Assembly (NCBI RefSeq): GCF_001043005.1
Contig: NZ_JYKZ01000003.1
Location: 62,001 to 126,000 of the forward strand
Direction: 5' to 3'
Length of the DNA: 64,000 bases
Origin: Pseudomonas psychrophila
GTDB lineage: Bacteria > Pseudomonadota > Gammaproteobacteria > Pseudomonadales > Pseudomonadaceae
In this document: positions 25,775 through 33,896 of the stretch, piece by piece
Numbering within the stretch: the first letter of the stretch is position 1
How the letters are laid out: each line of letters starts with the position of its first letter
Made by a program: the position numbers and the translations under genes
The notes under the pieces: generated by a model
What the model saw: only the letters and a program-made list of their open reading frames with translations
What the model was told of the DNA's origin: nothing
Databases searched by the model: none

Positions 25775-27193
25775 ATGAGTGGAAATACCTCGCATTCGGG
25801 CGAGCTTAAACGCGGCCTGAAAAATCGTCATATCCAGCTGATCGCCCTCGGTGGCGCGATTGGTACTGGCCTGTTCCTCGGTTCGGCCGGGGTGCTGAAG
25901 TCAGCCGGTCCATCGATGATTCTGGGCTATGCGATCTGCGGCTTCATTGCCTTCATGATCATGCGCCAGCTCGGCGAAATGATCGTCGAAGAGCCGGTCG
26001 CCGGTTCCTTCAGTCACTTTGCCCACAAGTACTGGGGCGGTTTTGCCGGCTTCATGTCGGGCTGGAACTGCTGGGTGCTGTACATCCTGGTGGGCATGTC
26101 GGAACTGACCGCCGTCGGCAAGTACGTGCACTACTGGTGGCCGGAGATTCCGACCTGGGCCTCGGCGGCAGCGTTCTTCGTCCTGATCAACCTGATTAAC
26201 CTGACCAACGTCAAAGTGTTTGGCGAGGCCGAGTTCTGGTTCGCGATCATCAAGGTCGTGGCGATCGTCGGCATGATCGCCCTGGGCAGCTACCTGCTGG
26301 TCAGCGGCAGCGGCGGTCCTCAGGCATCGGTCAGCAACTTGTGGGAGCACGGCGGCTTCTTCCCGAACGGAACGACCGGTCTGATCATGGCCATGGCCTT
26401 TATCATGTTCTCCTTCGGCGGTCTGGAAATGCTCGGTTTCACCGCAGCAGAAGCCGACAAACCACGCACCGTGATCCCCAAGGCGATCAATCAGGTGATC
26501 TACCGCATCCTGATTTTCTACATCGGTGCCCTGGTGGTTCTGCTGTCTCTGACGCCGTGGGACTCGTTGCTCGAAACCCTGAACGCCGGTGGCGACAGCT
26601 ACAGCAGTAGCCCGTTCGTGCAAGTGTTCTCGATGCTGGGCAGCAACACGGCTGCGCATATCCTCAACTTTGTGGTCCTGACCGCAGCGTTGTCGGTGTA
26701 CAACAGCGGCACCTACTGCAACAGCCGTATGCTGTTGGGGATGGCGCAGCAGGGTGATGCACCCAAAGTGCTGGCCAAAATCGACAAGCGCGGTGTGCCG
26801 GTCAACTCGATCCTGGCTTCGGCAGCGGTCACGGTGATTGCGGTCCTGCTCAACTACCTGATGCCCCACGATGCGCTGGAGCTGCTGATGTCGCTGGTAG
26901 TGGCCACCCTGGTGATCAACTGGGCGATGATCAGCTTCTCCCACGTCAAGTTCCGCCAGCACATGGACAAAACGGCACAGACGCCGCTGTTCAAGGCCCT
27001 GTGGTATCCCTACGGCAACTACATCTGCCTGGCATTTGTCGCGTTCATTCTGGTGATCATGTTGTTGATCCCGGGCATTCGCGTGTCGGTGTATGCGATT
27101 CCGGTGTGGGTGGTCTTTATGTGGGTGTGCTACCTGATCAAAAACAAGCGCGCGGTGCAGGCATCGGCTGCGGCCTACAGCTCTGCCAAATAA
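25775..27193 (+). CDS. aroP: Aromatic amino acid permease (APC family)
   Basis: A 472-residue, 12-helix inner-membrane transporter. The N-terminus LKRGLKNRHIQLIALGGAIGTGLFLGSA and EEPVAGSFSHFAHKYWGGFAGF are near-identical to E. coli AroP, the general proton-coupled importer of Phe, Tyr and Trp; PheP is the nearest alternative. The ATG at 25775 is preferred to an in-frame start at 25721 because the extension is not AroP-like. Its leader of more than 250 bases contains a structured RNA element and a short ORF. A terminator follows the stop. The phenylalanine catabolic genes lie about 2.4 kb to the right. Confidence 0.92.
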   Translation: MSGNTSHSGELKRGLKNRHIQLIALGGAIGTGLFLGSAGVLKSAGPSMILGYAICGFIAFMIMRQLGEMIVEEPVAGSFSHFAHKYWGGFAGFMSGWNCWVLYILVGMSELTAVGKYVHYWWPEIPTWASAAAFFVLINLINLTNVKVFGEAEFWFAIIKVVAIVGMIALGSYLLVSGSGGPQASVSNLWEHGGFFPNGTTGLIMAMAFIMFSFGGLEMLGFTAAEADKPRTVIPKAINQVIYRILIFYIGALVVLLSLTPWDSLLETLNAGGDSYSSSPFVQVFSMLGSNTAAHILNFVVLTAALSVYNSGTYCNSRMLLGMAQQGDAPKVLAKIDKRGVPVNSILASAAVTVIAVLLNYLMPHDALELLMSLVVATLVINWAMISFSHVKFRQHMDKTAQTPLFKALWYPYGNYICLAFVAFILVIMLLIPGIRVSVYAIPVWVVFMWVCYLIKNKRAVQASAAAYSSAK

Positions 27194-27208
27194 GCTGAGC
27201 GGTTAATG

Positions 27209-27242
27209 CAACAAGCCCGGCCATTGAGCCGGGTTTGTTGTT
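27209..27242 (+). terminator. aroP terminator
   Basis: CAACAAGCCCGG and CCGGGTTTGTTG form a 12-bp stem around a short loop, followed by TTTG, 15 bases after the aroP stop codon. Confidence 0.8.
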
Positions 27243-27283
27243 TGTGGGGTATCCTGCACGCCCCGAAGACGGACCCATTTTTG

Positions 27284-27697
27284 ATGCTGGTGATTTCCAA
27301 CAACGTGCATATCCCCGATGCCGAGATCGAGCTGACGGCAATTCGCGCCCAAGGTGCGGGCGGGCAGAACGTCAACAAGGTGTCGAGCGCCATGCACTTG
27401 CGCTTCGATATACCCAACTCTTCGTTGCCGCCGTTTTACAAGGAGCGGCTGCTGGCGCTGCGTGACAGTCGGATCACCAGCGATGGTGTGCTGATCATCA
27501 AGGCTCAGCAATATCGCACCCAGGAGCAAAATCGGGCGGATGCGCTGGAGCGCCTGGTCGAGTTGATCGTCAGCGCGACCAAAGTCGAGAAAAAGCGCCG
27601 TCCTACCAAGCCGACCCTGGGCTCAAAAAAGCGTCGCCTGGAATCCAAGACCAAGCGCGGCAGCATCAAGGCCGGGCGAGGCAAGGTGGACTTCTAG
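27284..27697 (+). CDS. arfB: Alternative ribosome-rescue factor ArfB (YaeJ)
   Basis: A 137-residue peptidyl-tRNA hydrolase that frees ribosomes stalled at the 3' end of non-stop mRNAs. It has the class-I release factor loop [11 protein letters not shown], with GGQ near residue 27, and the long lysine/arginine-rich C-terminal tail ([16 protein letters not shown] onward) that ArfB threads into the empty mRNA channel. The start [17 protein letters not shown] is the family start; a longer frame begins inside the aroP terminator and is rejected. Confidence 0.94.
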   Translation: MLVISNNVHIPDAEIELTAIRAQGAGGQNVNKVSSAMHLRFDIPNSSLPPFYKERLLALRDSRITSDGVLIIKAQQYRTQEQNRADALERLVELIVSATKVEKKRRPTKPTLGSKKRRLESKTKRGSIKAGRGKVDF

Positions 27698-27723
27698 AGA
27701 GTCCTCCAATACCCCCAAAGGCA

Positions 27724-28911
27724 TTAAGTGACTCTCGCTCTCTGCGCCTGGCGGTACAGGTAAACACTCAGCAACAACCCGCTAAATGCCGCCAGTGCCG
27801 CGAACAGAAAGATCGAAGCAAAGCCGAAGCCTGCCGCCACGGCACCCACCAGCGGGCCGGTGATGCCCAGTGACAGGTCGATAAACAGCGAGTACGCGCC
27901 CACTGCCGCACCCCGGCTGGAGGCGGGAACCAGGTTTACCGCTTCAACGCCCAGCGCCGGGAATACCAGCGAGAAGCCGAAACCGCTCAAGGCTGCGCCC
28001 GCCAGCGCCAGTTCAGGGTTCGGTGCCAGCCAGAGGAGCAGCAAGCCCAGGGTTTCGACGCTCAGGCAGGCAATCGCCACCCTGAAACCGCCGATACGGT
28101 TGATAAAGTTGCCGAATATCAGCCGTGCACCAATAAAGCTGGCGCCGAACAGGCTCAGGCACAGCACCGCGTTTTCCCAGTGATTGGTCGCGTAGTACAG
28201 GGTGATAAAGGTCGCAATGGTGCCAAAACCAATCGAGCCCAACGCCAGCCCGGCACCGTGGGGGAATACACGCCCCAGCACATGCAGGAACGGCAGGCGC
28301 ACACCACTGACGATGGGCGCCGCGCGCTTGGGCCATGCCAGCAGCAAGCCCACCAGCGCCAGCAAAATAATGCTCACGCCCATGCTCCACATGCCCAAGT
28401 GGCTGACCATCACCACGCCCAATGGCGCGCCAATGGCAATTGCGCCGTAACTGGCAATGCCGTTCCACGAAATTACTTTGGCGGTATTGGCCGCACCGAC
28501 CCGGCCAATGCCCCAGCCGATGGAGCCGGAGCCCACCAGGCTTTCAGCGCTGCCCAGCACCAGTCGCCCGATCAGCAGGCAGGTAAGGCTTACGGCCGGC
28601 ATCGATGCTGTCCAGCTCGATGCGAGCATCAATACGCCGCTCAGGCCGCAGCCCGCCAGGCCGTACATCACCGCGTGCTTGCTGCCCAGGTTGTCGATGA
28701 TACGGCTGGCATAAGGGCGGCTCAGTAGCGTGGCCAGATATTGCACACTGATCACCAGCCCGGCGATGACGGTGCCATAGCCAAGGTGGTTGTGTACGTA
28801 ACCGGGGAGCACGGCCAGCGGTATGCCGATATTCAGATAGCCGATAAAGGTAAACAGAACGATGGAAACCACTTGCAGAGTGATCGCCATAGGACGCTGT
28901 GTTTCGGGCAT
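27724..28911 (-). CDS. MFS transporter (YhhS-like)
   Basis: A 395-residue protein with about twelve membrane helices and the major-facilitator loop signature after helix 2 ([21 protein letters not shown]). It fits the YhhS/YfcJ group of exporters; the substrate is unknown. The start ATG has only a weak ribosome site, and a second ATG 7 codons in is possible. It is transcribed toward arfB, leaving 26 bases between the two stop codons. Confidence 0.88.
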   Translation of the reverse strand: MPETQRPMAITLQVVSIVLFTFIGYLNIGIPLAVLPGYVHNHLGYGTVIAGLVISVQYLATLLSRPYASRIIDNLGSKHAVMYGLAGCGLSGVLMLASSWTASMPAVSLTCLLIGRLVLGSAESLVGSGSIGWGIGRVGAANTAKVISWNGIASYGAIAIGAPLGVVMVSHLGMWSMGVSIILLALVGLLLAWPKRAAPIVSGVRLPFLHVLGRVFPHGAGLALGSIGFGTIATFITLYYATNHWENAVLCLSLFGASFIGARLIFGNFINRIGGFRVAIACLSVETLGLLLLWLAPNPELALAGAALSGFGFSLVFPALGVEAVNLVPASSRGAAVGAYSLFIDLSLGITGPLVGAVAAGFGFASIFLFAALAAFSGLLLSVYLYRQAQRARVT

Positions 28912-28946
28912 GGGGTAGGGGTCCTGCGGGGTGCGGTTGAGGCAGA

Positions 28947-29123
28947 TTACAGTGGTGCAACCAATTGTGTCGCGATTAAAGCGGCCAAGGCGTTTTCCTG
29001 AGTGCCGAAACGCTTGAGCAGGGTCGCCTGCTTCTCGGGGCTGAGACGCTCCCAGAGGTCGATCATTTTTTCGGCGGTGCCGATCAGAACGCTGGCTTGG
29101 GTTTCGCTGAAAGTGTCAGTCAC
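28947..29123 (-). CDS. Small conserved hypothetical protein, 58 aa
   Basis: On the minus strand a GTG opens a 58-codon frame beginning [20 protein letters not shown] and ending ATQLVAPL. It is helical and amphipathic throughout, with [20 protein letters not shown] as a clear helix-turn-helix-like pair of helices without known DNA-binding signature. I cannot name a function. It is followed on the same strand, 35 bases on, by the MFS gene, so it may lead that transcript. Confidence 0.65.
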   Translation of the reverse strand: MTDTFSETQASVLIGTAEKMIDLWERLSPEKQATLLKRFGTQENALAALIATQLVAPL

Positions 29124-29159
29124 GCATTAATCCGGAATAGAGGGGGTGGAGCGATTGTG

Positions 29160-29200
29160 TCAGACGGTGTGAAAAACAAGCTGCTTTTCGCACCGTCTGA
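29160..29200. repeat. Inverted repeat between two small ORFs
   Basis: TCAGACGGTG and CACCGTCTGA form a perfect 10-bp stem; the 21-base interior adds GAAAA/TTTTC pairing. It lies just after the stop codon of the 43-residue ORF. There is no U tract, so a canonical terminator is uncertain. Confidence 0.7.
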
Positions 29201-29210
29201 GTGTATGCCG

Positions 29211-29342
29211 TCAGTCTTCGCTGTCGGCCTGGAGGCTTTCTGAAGCCTCATCCAGAGCGCTGTTTTCGCCACTGGTGTGTTGCGGGATTGGCTGCTCGGT
29301 TTCGTGCAGGCTTGGGAAGGGGAGGTTTGGGATCTCGTGCAT
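29211..29342 (-). CDS. Small acidic hypothetical protein, 43 aa
   Basis: A minus-strand ATG with a strong CGAGGAGCG ribosome site begins a 43-codon frame, MHEIPNLPFPSLHETEQPIP and onward, ending ESLQADSED. The product is acidic and proline-rich, without cysteines or membrane segments, and probably disordered. The ribosome site and regular codon use argue it is real. No function is known to me. Confidence 0.6.
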   Translation of the reverse strand: MHEIPNLPFPSLHETEQPIPQHTSGENSALDEASESLQADSED

Positions 29343-29476
29343 CGTCGCGCTCCTCGCAAGGTGTGTTTTAAGTAGCTTGCTAAGGATACAGGAGGGAGTG
29401 TGACAATTTGTCTTTTTATTGCGTCTGGGGGGAATTTAGACCTATGGCTGGGGCAGGCCGCGCAGTCTGCCAGTTC

Positions 29477-29563
29477 TGTGGGAGCGGGCTTGCTCGCGAT
29501 GCAGGCGGCGCGGTCTCGCAATCGAACCGCGCTAATGCCATCGCGAGCAAGCCCGCTCCCACA
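29477..29563. repeat. Inverted REP pair (REPIN), GGGCTTGCTCGCGA variant
   Basis: TGTGGGAGCGGGCTTGCTCG and its inverted copy lie 9 bases beyond the phhC stop codon, at the 3' end of the phh operon. Confidence 0.9.
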
Positions 29564-29572
29564 GAGTGCCCG

Positions 29573-30769
29573 CTAGCGGGTACACACCTGCGCAATCGCC
29601 TTGGCCAGCAGGCTCAGGCGCGTGCCGTCCACGCCGGCCATGTTGGCGCGGCCAGAACCGACCATGTACACGCTGTGCTTCTCGCGTAATAACTGGACTT
29701 GTTCTGCCGTCAGGCCGGTGTACGAAAACATCCCGCGTTGCTCATTGATATGAGCGAAGTGTTCCGCCAGCCCGAACGGCGCCAGTGCTTCGACCAGGCC
29801 GCTGCGCAAGTGCGCGATACGGCTGCGCATGGCTTCGACTTCGTCGGTCCAGAGGTTTTTAAGCTCTGCATCGCCGAGGATGGTCGCCACCACTGCCGCG
29901 CCATGATCCGGCGGGTTGGACCACAGGTTGCGAGCCAGGTACGCCAGCTGGCTGCGGATATCCGTCAGCTTTTCGCTGTCATTGGCACACACGATCAAGG
30001 CACCAACCCGTTCGCGGTACAGACCGAAGTTCTTCGAGCATGAACTGGTGATCAGTACTTCCGGCAACTCGCTGACGAACAGACGAGTCGACCAGGCATC
30101 CTCCTGCAAGCCGTCACCGAACCCCTGGTAAGCGAAATCGATCAGCGGCAGAAGTTCGCGACGGCGAACCACGTCCAGCACGTTTAGCCAGTCAGCTTGG
30201 GACAGGTCGAAACCGGTCGGGTTGTGACAGCAGGCGTGAAGCAGCACCACATCGCCTTTTGGCGCGTGTTCCAGCGCTTCGAGCATTGCCGCCACGTTGA
30301 GCTTGTTGTCGCGGCCCACGTAGGGGTAGTGGCTGATCTTCAGCCCGGCAGCGGCAAAGATGGTTTCATGGATCGGCCACGTCGGATCGCTCAGCCAGAT
30401 ACCGCGGCCCGGCAGGCATTGCGCGATAAAGTCGGCGCTCAGGCGCAGCGCACCGGTGCCGCCCGGGGTTTGGGTGGCTCCAGCACGTTTGCCCGCCAGC
30501 AGCGGCGAATCCTCGCCCAATACCAGCTCGGTGATCAATTGCCCAAAGCGGCTGTCGCCATGACCGCCGATGTACGTTTTGGTCAGTTGCTGGTCCACCA
30601 GGCGCTGTTCGGCCTTTTTGACCGACTGCAAGATCGGCGTCAGGCCATTCGCGTCTTTGTAGACGCCCACGCCCAGGTCGAACTTGTCCGTATTGGTGTC
30701 TTGCTGGTAGGCGTCCATCAAACCGAGAATCGGGTCGCCCGGCACCCGACCTATGGCGTCGAAGTGCAT
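29573..30769 (-). CDS. phhC: Aromatic amino acid aminotransferase
   Basis: A 398-residue PLP-dependent class-I aminotransferase. PLP sits on the lysine in SSCSKNFGLYRERVG, with the conserved CHNPTGFDL, LIDFAYQGFG and a C-terminal arginine in the ANMAGV region. It transaminates tyrosine or phenylalanine with 2-oxoglutarate, the step after phenylalanine hydroxylation. Its ATG overlaps the phhB stop by one base (TAATG), so translation is coupled. Gene order phhA-phhB-phhC is that of P. aeruginosa. Confidence 0.93.
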   Translation of the reverse strand: MHFDAIGRVPGDPILGLMDAYQQDTNTDKFDLGVGVYKDANGLTPILQSVKKAEQRLVDQQLTKTYIGGHGDSRFGQLITELVLGEDSPLLAGKRAGATQTPGGTGALRLSADFIAQCLPGRGIWLSDPTWPIHETIFAAAGLKISHYPYVGRDNKLNVAAMLEALEHAPKGDVVLLHACCHNPTGFDLSQADWLNVLDVVRRRELLPLIDFAYQGFGDGLQEDAWSTRLFVSELPEVLITSSCSKNFGLYRERVGALIVCANDSEKLTDIRSQLAYLARNLWSNPPDHGAAVVATILGDAELKNLWTDEVEAMRSRIAHLRSGLVEALAPFGLAEHFAHINEQRGMFSYTGLTAEQVQLLREKHSVYMVGSGRANMAGVDGTRLSLLAKAIAQVCTR

Positions 30770-31125
30770 TATTTGCGGCCTTCTGCAGTTTTTGCGACGT
30801 CGTCAGTGCGTGCGGCCATGATGAAATCGTTACGGTGCAGGCCTTTGATCGAATGGCTCCACCAGGTCACGGTGACCGAGCCCCACTCGGTCAGCAGGCC
30901 CGGGTGATGCCCTTCGGCTTCGGCGATTTCGCCCACGGCATTGGTAAAGGCCAGTGCGAACTTGAAATTCTTGAACAGAAACACCTTTTCCAGCTGCATG
31001 ACGCCGTCGCGAACTTCGATGTTCCAGTCTGGGATCTGCTTGATCAGTACCGGCAGTTCTTCATCGCTGACTTGAGGAGCATCGGCGCGGCAGGCTTCGC
31101 AATGGGCTTGGTTCAGAGCGTTCAT
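30769..31125 (-). CDS. phhB: Pterin-4a-carbinolamine dehydratase
   Basis: A 118-residue enzyme that recycles the tetrahydrobiopterin-type cofactor used by PhhA. The family motif is [29 protein letters not shown], with the two active-site histidines in GHHP. It lies 45 bases after phhA and overlaps the phhC start. Length and sequence are typical. Confidence 0.94.
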   Translation of the reverse strand: MNALNQAHCEACRADAPQVSDEELPVLIKQIPDWNIEVRDGVMQLEKVFLFKNFKFALAFTNAVGEIAEAEGHHPGLLTEWGSVTVTWWSHSIKGLHRNDFIMAARTDDVAKTAEGRK

Positions 31126-31170
31126 GGTGGATTCCTGAATTCATTTTTTATTGATAGGTAAAAAGACGTG

Positions 31171-31962
31171 TTATGCCGCTTTCGGTTTAGGCGCAAATTT
31201 GGGCGCGTGCAGGCCCATTGTCATGCCTTTTTCGACCATGCCCATGATGTCTTCGTGGGCCAGGTCAAACAGTCGCTTCAAGTCCGGGAGGACAAAATAC
31301 AGCGGCTGCAAAATATCGATGCGATACGGCGTGCGCATGGCTTCCAGCGGATCGAAGACCTGATGTTCCGGTTCTGACGACAGGCTGTAAACCGTTTCTT
31401 TGGGCGACGAAAGAATCCCGCCGCCATAAATGCGTTTGCCTTCTGGCGTGTCCACCAGGCCGAACTCGATGGTCATCCAGTACAGGCGCGCCAGATATAC
31501 CCGTTGCTCCTTGCTCGCTTGCAACCCCAGCTTGCCGTAGGTGTGGGTGAACTCGGCAAACCACGGGTTGGTCAGCAGCGGGCAGTGGCCGAAAATTTCG
31601 TGGAAAATATCCGGCTCTTGCAGGTAATCCAGCTCTTCGGGGGTACGAATAAAGGTCGCTACCGGGAATTGCTTAGTGGCGAGCAACTCAAAGAAGGTCT
31701 GGAAGGGGATCAGCGCGGGAACGCGGGCTACTTGCCAGCCAGTGGTGGCACCCAGTACCTGATTGATTTCGCTCAGTTGCGGGATGCGGTCGTGGGGCAG
31801 GCCCAGCTTTTCGATGCCTTCCATGTACTCTGGGCAGGCGCGGCCTTCCAGCAGTTTCAGCTGGCGGGTGATCAGCGTTTTCCACACCGCGTGTTCGGCT
31901 GGTGTGTAGTCGATAAAGCCACTGGCATCCGGCTCACGGGCGACGTATTTCGTTTGCTTCAT
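31171..31962 (-). CDS. phhA: Phenylalanine 4-monooxygenase
   Basis: A 263-residue single-domain bacterial phenylalanine hydroxylase, converting Phe to Tyr with O2 and tetrahydropterin. The iron ligands are in EIFGHCPLLTNP (two histidines with the preceding FHEIFGHC) and a downstream glutamate in the YWMTIEFGLV segment. No ACT domain is present, as usual for bacterial enzymes. GGAGAG precedes the ATG. It is the first gene of phhABC and diverges from phhR across a 335-base control region that carries a sigma-54-type promoter and a PhhR box. Confidence 0.95.
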   Translation of the reverse strand: MKQTKYVAREPDASGFIDYTPAEHAVWKTLITRQLKLLEGRACPEYMEGIEKLGLPHDRIPQLSEINQVLGATTGWQVARVPALIPFQTFFELLATKQFPVATFIRTPEELDYLQEPDIFHEIFGHCPLLTNPWFAEFTHTYGKLGLQASKEQRVYLARLYWMTIEFGLVDTPEGKRIYGGGILSSPKETVYSLSSEPEHQVFDPLEAMRTPYRIDILQPLYFVLPDLKRLFDLAHEDIMGMVEKGMTMGLHAPKFAPKPKAA

Positions 31963-32042
31963 GGGGCTCTCCGCAAGGAAATCGTTTTTATTATTCGGTG
32001 TTGTTGCGATGCCTTAGTGATACCCCAAGTGATTGCTCCGTG

Positions 32043-32060
32043 CAGCTAGCCTAAAGCCAG
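32043..32060 (-). promoter_or_regulatory. Candidate sigma-54 promoter of phhABC
   Basis: On the minus strand CTGGCTTTAGGCTAGCTG has GG and GC with exactly 10 bases between, the sigma-54 spacing; the -24 half is good (CTGGC) and the -12 half weaker (TAGCT for TTGCW). Confidence 0.5.
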
Positions 32061-32085
32061 TAATGCTGGGATGATGCGGGTTATT

Positions 32086-32103
32086 CGTAAAGTATTCGTT
32101 ACG
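32086..32103. promoter_or_regulatory. PhhR (TyrR-type) box
   Basis: CGTAAAGTATTCGTTACG fits the TGTAAA-N6-TTTACA TyrR/PhhR consensus at 9 of 12 defined positions. It is about 30 bp upstream of the candidate -24 element of phhA. Confidence 0.6.
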
Positions 32104-32196
32104 ATGTGCGCTTCGGGCTGTCATTATTGAGTGTGCGACAGCACAACTGTCACAAAATCGTGACGATGAAATGCCCCTGAAGTATGAAAACTTCTC

Positions 32197-32260
32197 TGTG
32201 GGAGCGAGCCCGCTTGCGAAAGGCGCTCTTGAGGCCTTCGCGAGCAGGCTCGCTCCCACA
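32197..32260. repeat. Inverted REP pair upstream of phhR
   Basis: TGTGGGAGCGAGCCCGCTTGCGA on the left is a slightly diverged arm; the right arm is the standard inverted copy. It sits 37 bases before the phhR start, inside the phhA-phhR control region. Confidence 0.85.
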
Positions 32261-32297
32261 CTGGATCTCCATTGTTAGTTATCTCCGAGCCTTGCCC

Positions 32298-33854
32298 ATG
32301 CGTATCAAAGTCCACTGCCAAAACCGGATTGGCATCCTTCGCGACATTCTTAACCTGTTGGTTGCCTACGGCATCAACGTGAAGCGTGGGGAGGTCGGGG
32401 GGGATCAGGGCAACGCGATTTATCTGTACTGCCCGAATTTGATCAACCTGCAATTCCAGGCCTTGCGCCCGAAGTTTGAAACCATCGCCGGGGTGTTTGG
32501 GGTCAAGCGCGTAGGCTTGATGCCCAGCGAGCGCAGGCATATGGAGCTCAATGCCTTGCTCGGGGCGCTGGAGTTTCCGGTGTTGTCCATCGACATGGGG
32601 GGCTGCATCGTTGCCGCCAACCGTGCGGCTGCACAGTTGCTCGGGGTGCGGGTCGACGAGGTGCCGGGGATTTCCCTGTCCCGTTATGCCGAAGACTTCG
32701 ACCTGCCCGAGCTGGTGCGGGCCAACAAGTCGCGGATCAATGGCTTGCGAGTCACGATCAAGGGGCTGGTGTACCTGGCCGATATCGCGCCGCTGCAACT
32801 GGAACATGATGAAAGCGAGGCCATGGCCGGCGCCGTCCTGACCCTGCACCGCGCCGACCGCGTGGGCGAGCAGATCTACAACGTGCGCAAGCAAGAGTTG
32901 CGCGGTTTTGACAGCATCTTCCAGAGCTCTAAAGTCATGGCCGCCGTGGTGCGTGAAGCCCGGCGCATGGCGCCCCTTGATGCGCCGCTCTTGATAGAAG
33001 GCGAAACCGGCACCGGCAAAGAACTGTTGGCCCGCGCCTGTCACCTGGCCAGCCCCCGTGGCCAGTCGCCACTGATGGCGCTCAACTGTGCAGGGCTGCC
33101 GGAGTCGATGGCTGAAACCGAGCTGTTCGGGTACGGCCCGGGGGCGTTTGAAGGCGCGCGGGCCGAAGGCAAACTCGGCCTGCTGGAGCTGACAGCGGGC
33201 GGTACGTTGTTTCTCGATGGCGTAGGCGAAATGAGCCCGCGTTTGCAGGTCAAGCTGCTGCGCTTTTTGCAGGACGGTTGCTTCCGGCGGGTCGGCAGCG
33301 ATGAAGAGGTCTACCTCGATGTGCGGGTGATGTGTGCCACCCAGGTCGACCTGTCCGAGTTGTGCGCCCGGGGCGAGTTCCGCCAGGACCTGTACCACCG
33401 GCTTAACGTGTTGTCGCTGCATATCCCGCCGTTGCGCGATTGCTTGGACGGGTTGGAGCCTTTGGTCGAGCACTTTCTGGATCAGGCCAGCCGACAGATC
33501 GGTTGCCCGCTGCCCCGCCTGGCGCCTGCCGCGATGGACCGGTTGAGCCACTACCACTGGCCGGGCAACGTGCGCCAACTGGAAAACGTGCTGTTTCAGG
33601 CGGTGTCGCTGTGTGATGGCGGGGTGGTCAAAGCCGAGCATATCCGCCTGCCGGACTACGGCGTGCGCCAGCCGTTGGGCGAGTTCTCCCTGGAAGGCGG
33701 GTTGGACCACATTGTCGGCCGTTTCGAAAAGGCGGTGCTGGAGCAGCTGTATTCCGAGCACCCGAGCAGCCGATTGCTGGGCAAGCGGCTGGGGGTTTCC
33801 CACACCACCATCGCCAACAAACTGCGCGAGTACGACATTATCAAACCGGCCTAA
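32298..33854 (+). CDS. phhR: PhhR, TyrR-family regulator of aromatic amino acid catabolism
   Basis: A 518-residue regulator: N-terminal ACT domain (MRIKVHCQNRIGILRDILNLL), PAS domain near residues 80-180, AAA+ domain with Walker A GETGTGKE, and a C-terminal TyrR-type helix-turn-helix (SSRLLGKRLGVSHTTIANKL). It activates phhABC in response to Phe or Tyr. The loop that contacts sigma-54 reads GAFEGA rather than GAFTGA, a change seen in TyrR-type proteins that may weaken or alter sigma-54 use. The start at 32298 fits the ACT domain; an upstream in-frame ATG would translate a REP. Confidence 0.95.
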   Translation: MRIKVHCQNRIGILRDILNLLVAYGINVKRGEVGGDQGNAIYLYCPNLINLQFQALRPKFETIAGVFGVKRVGLMPSERRHMELNALLGALEFPVLSIDMGGCIVAANRAAAQLLGVRVDEVPGISLSRYAEDFDLPELVRANKSRINGLRVTIKGLVYLADIAPLQLEHDESEAMAGAVLTLHRADRVGEQIYNVRKQELRGFDSIFQSSKVMAAVVREARRMAPLDAPLLIEGETGTGKELLARACHLASPRGQSPLMALNCAGLPESMAETELFGYGPGAFEGARAEGKLGLLELTAGGTLFLDGVGEMSPRLQVKLLRFLQDGCFRRVGSDEEVYLDVRVMCATQVDLSELCARGEFRQDLYHRLNVLSLHIPPLRDCLDGLEPLVEHFLDQASRQIGCPLPRLAPAAMDRLSHYHWPGNVRQLENVLFQAVSLCDGGVVKAEHIRLPDYGVRQPLGEFSLEGGLDHIVGRFEKAVLEQLYSEHPSSRLLGKRLGVSHTTIANKLREYDIIKPA

Positions 33855-33896
33855 ATTTCTGTGACCTGAGGTGTAGCCCCAAGTACAGCTCGGCAA

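Noticed and set aside
32124..33896. 590-codon open frame antisense to phhR
   Set aside because: It is the complement of a well-supported gene; its translation is His/Gln/Arg-rich without domains, a normal by-product of GC-rich codon bias.
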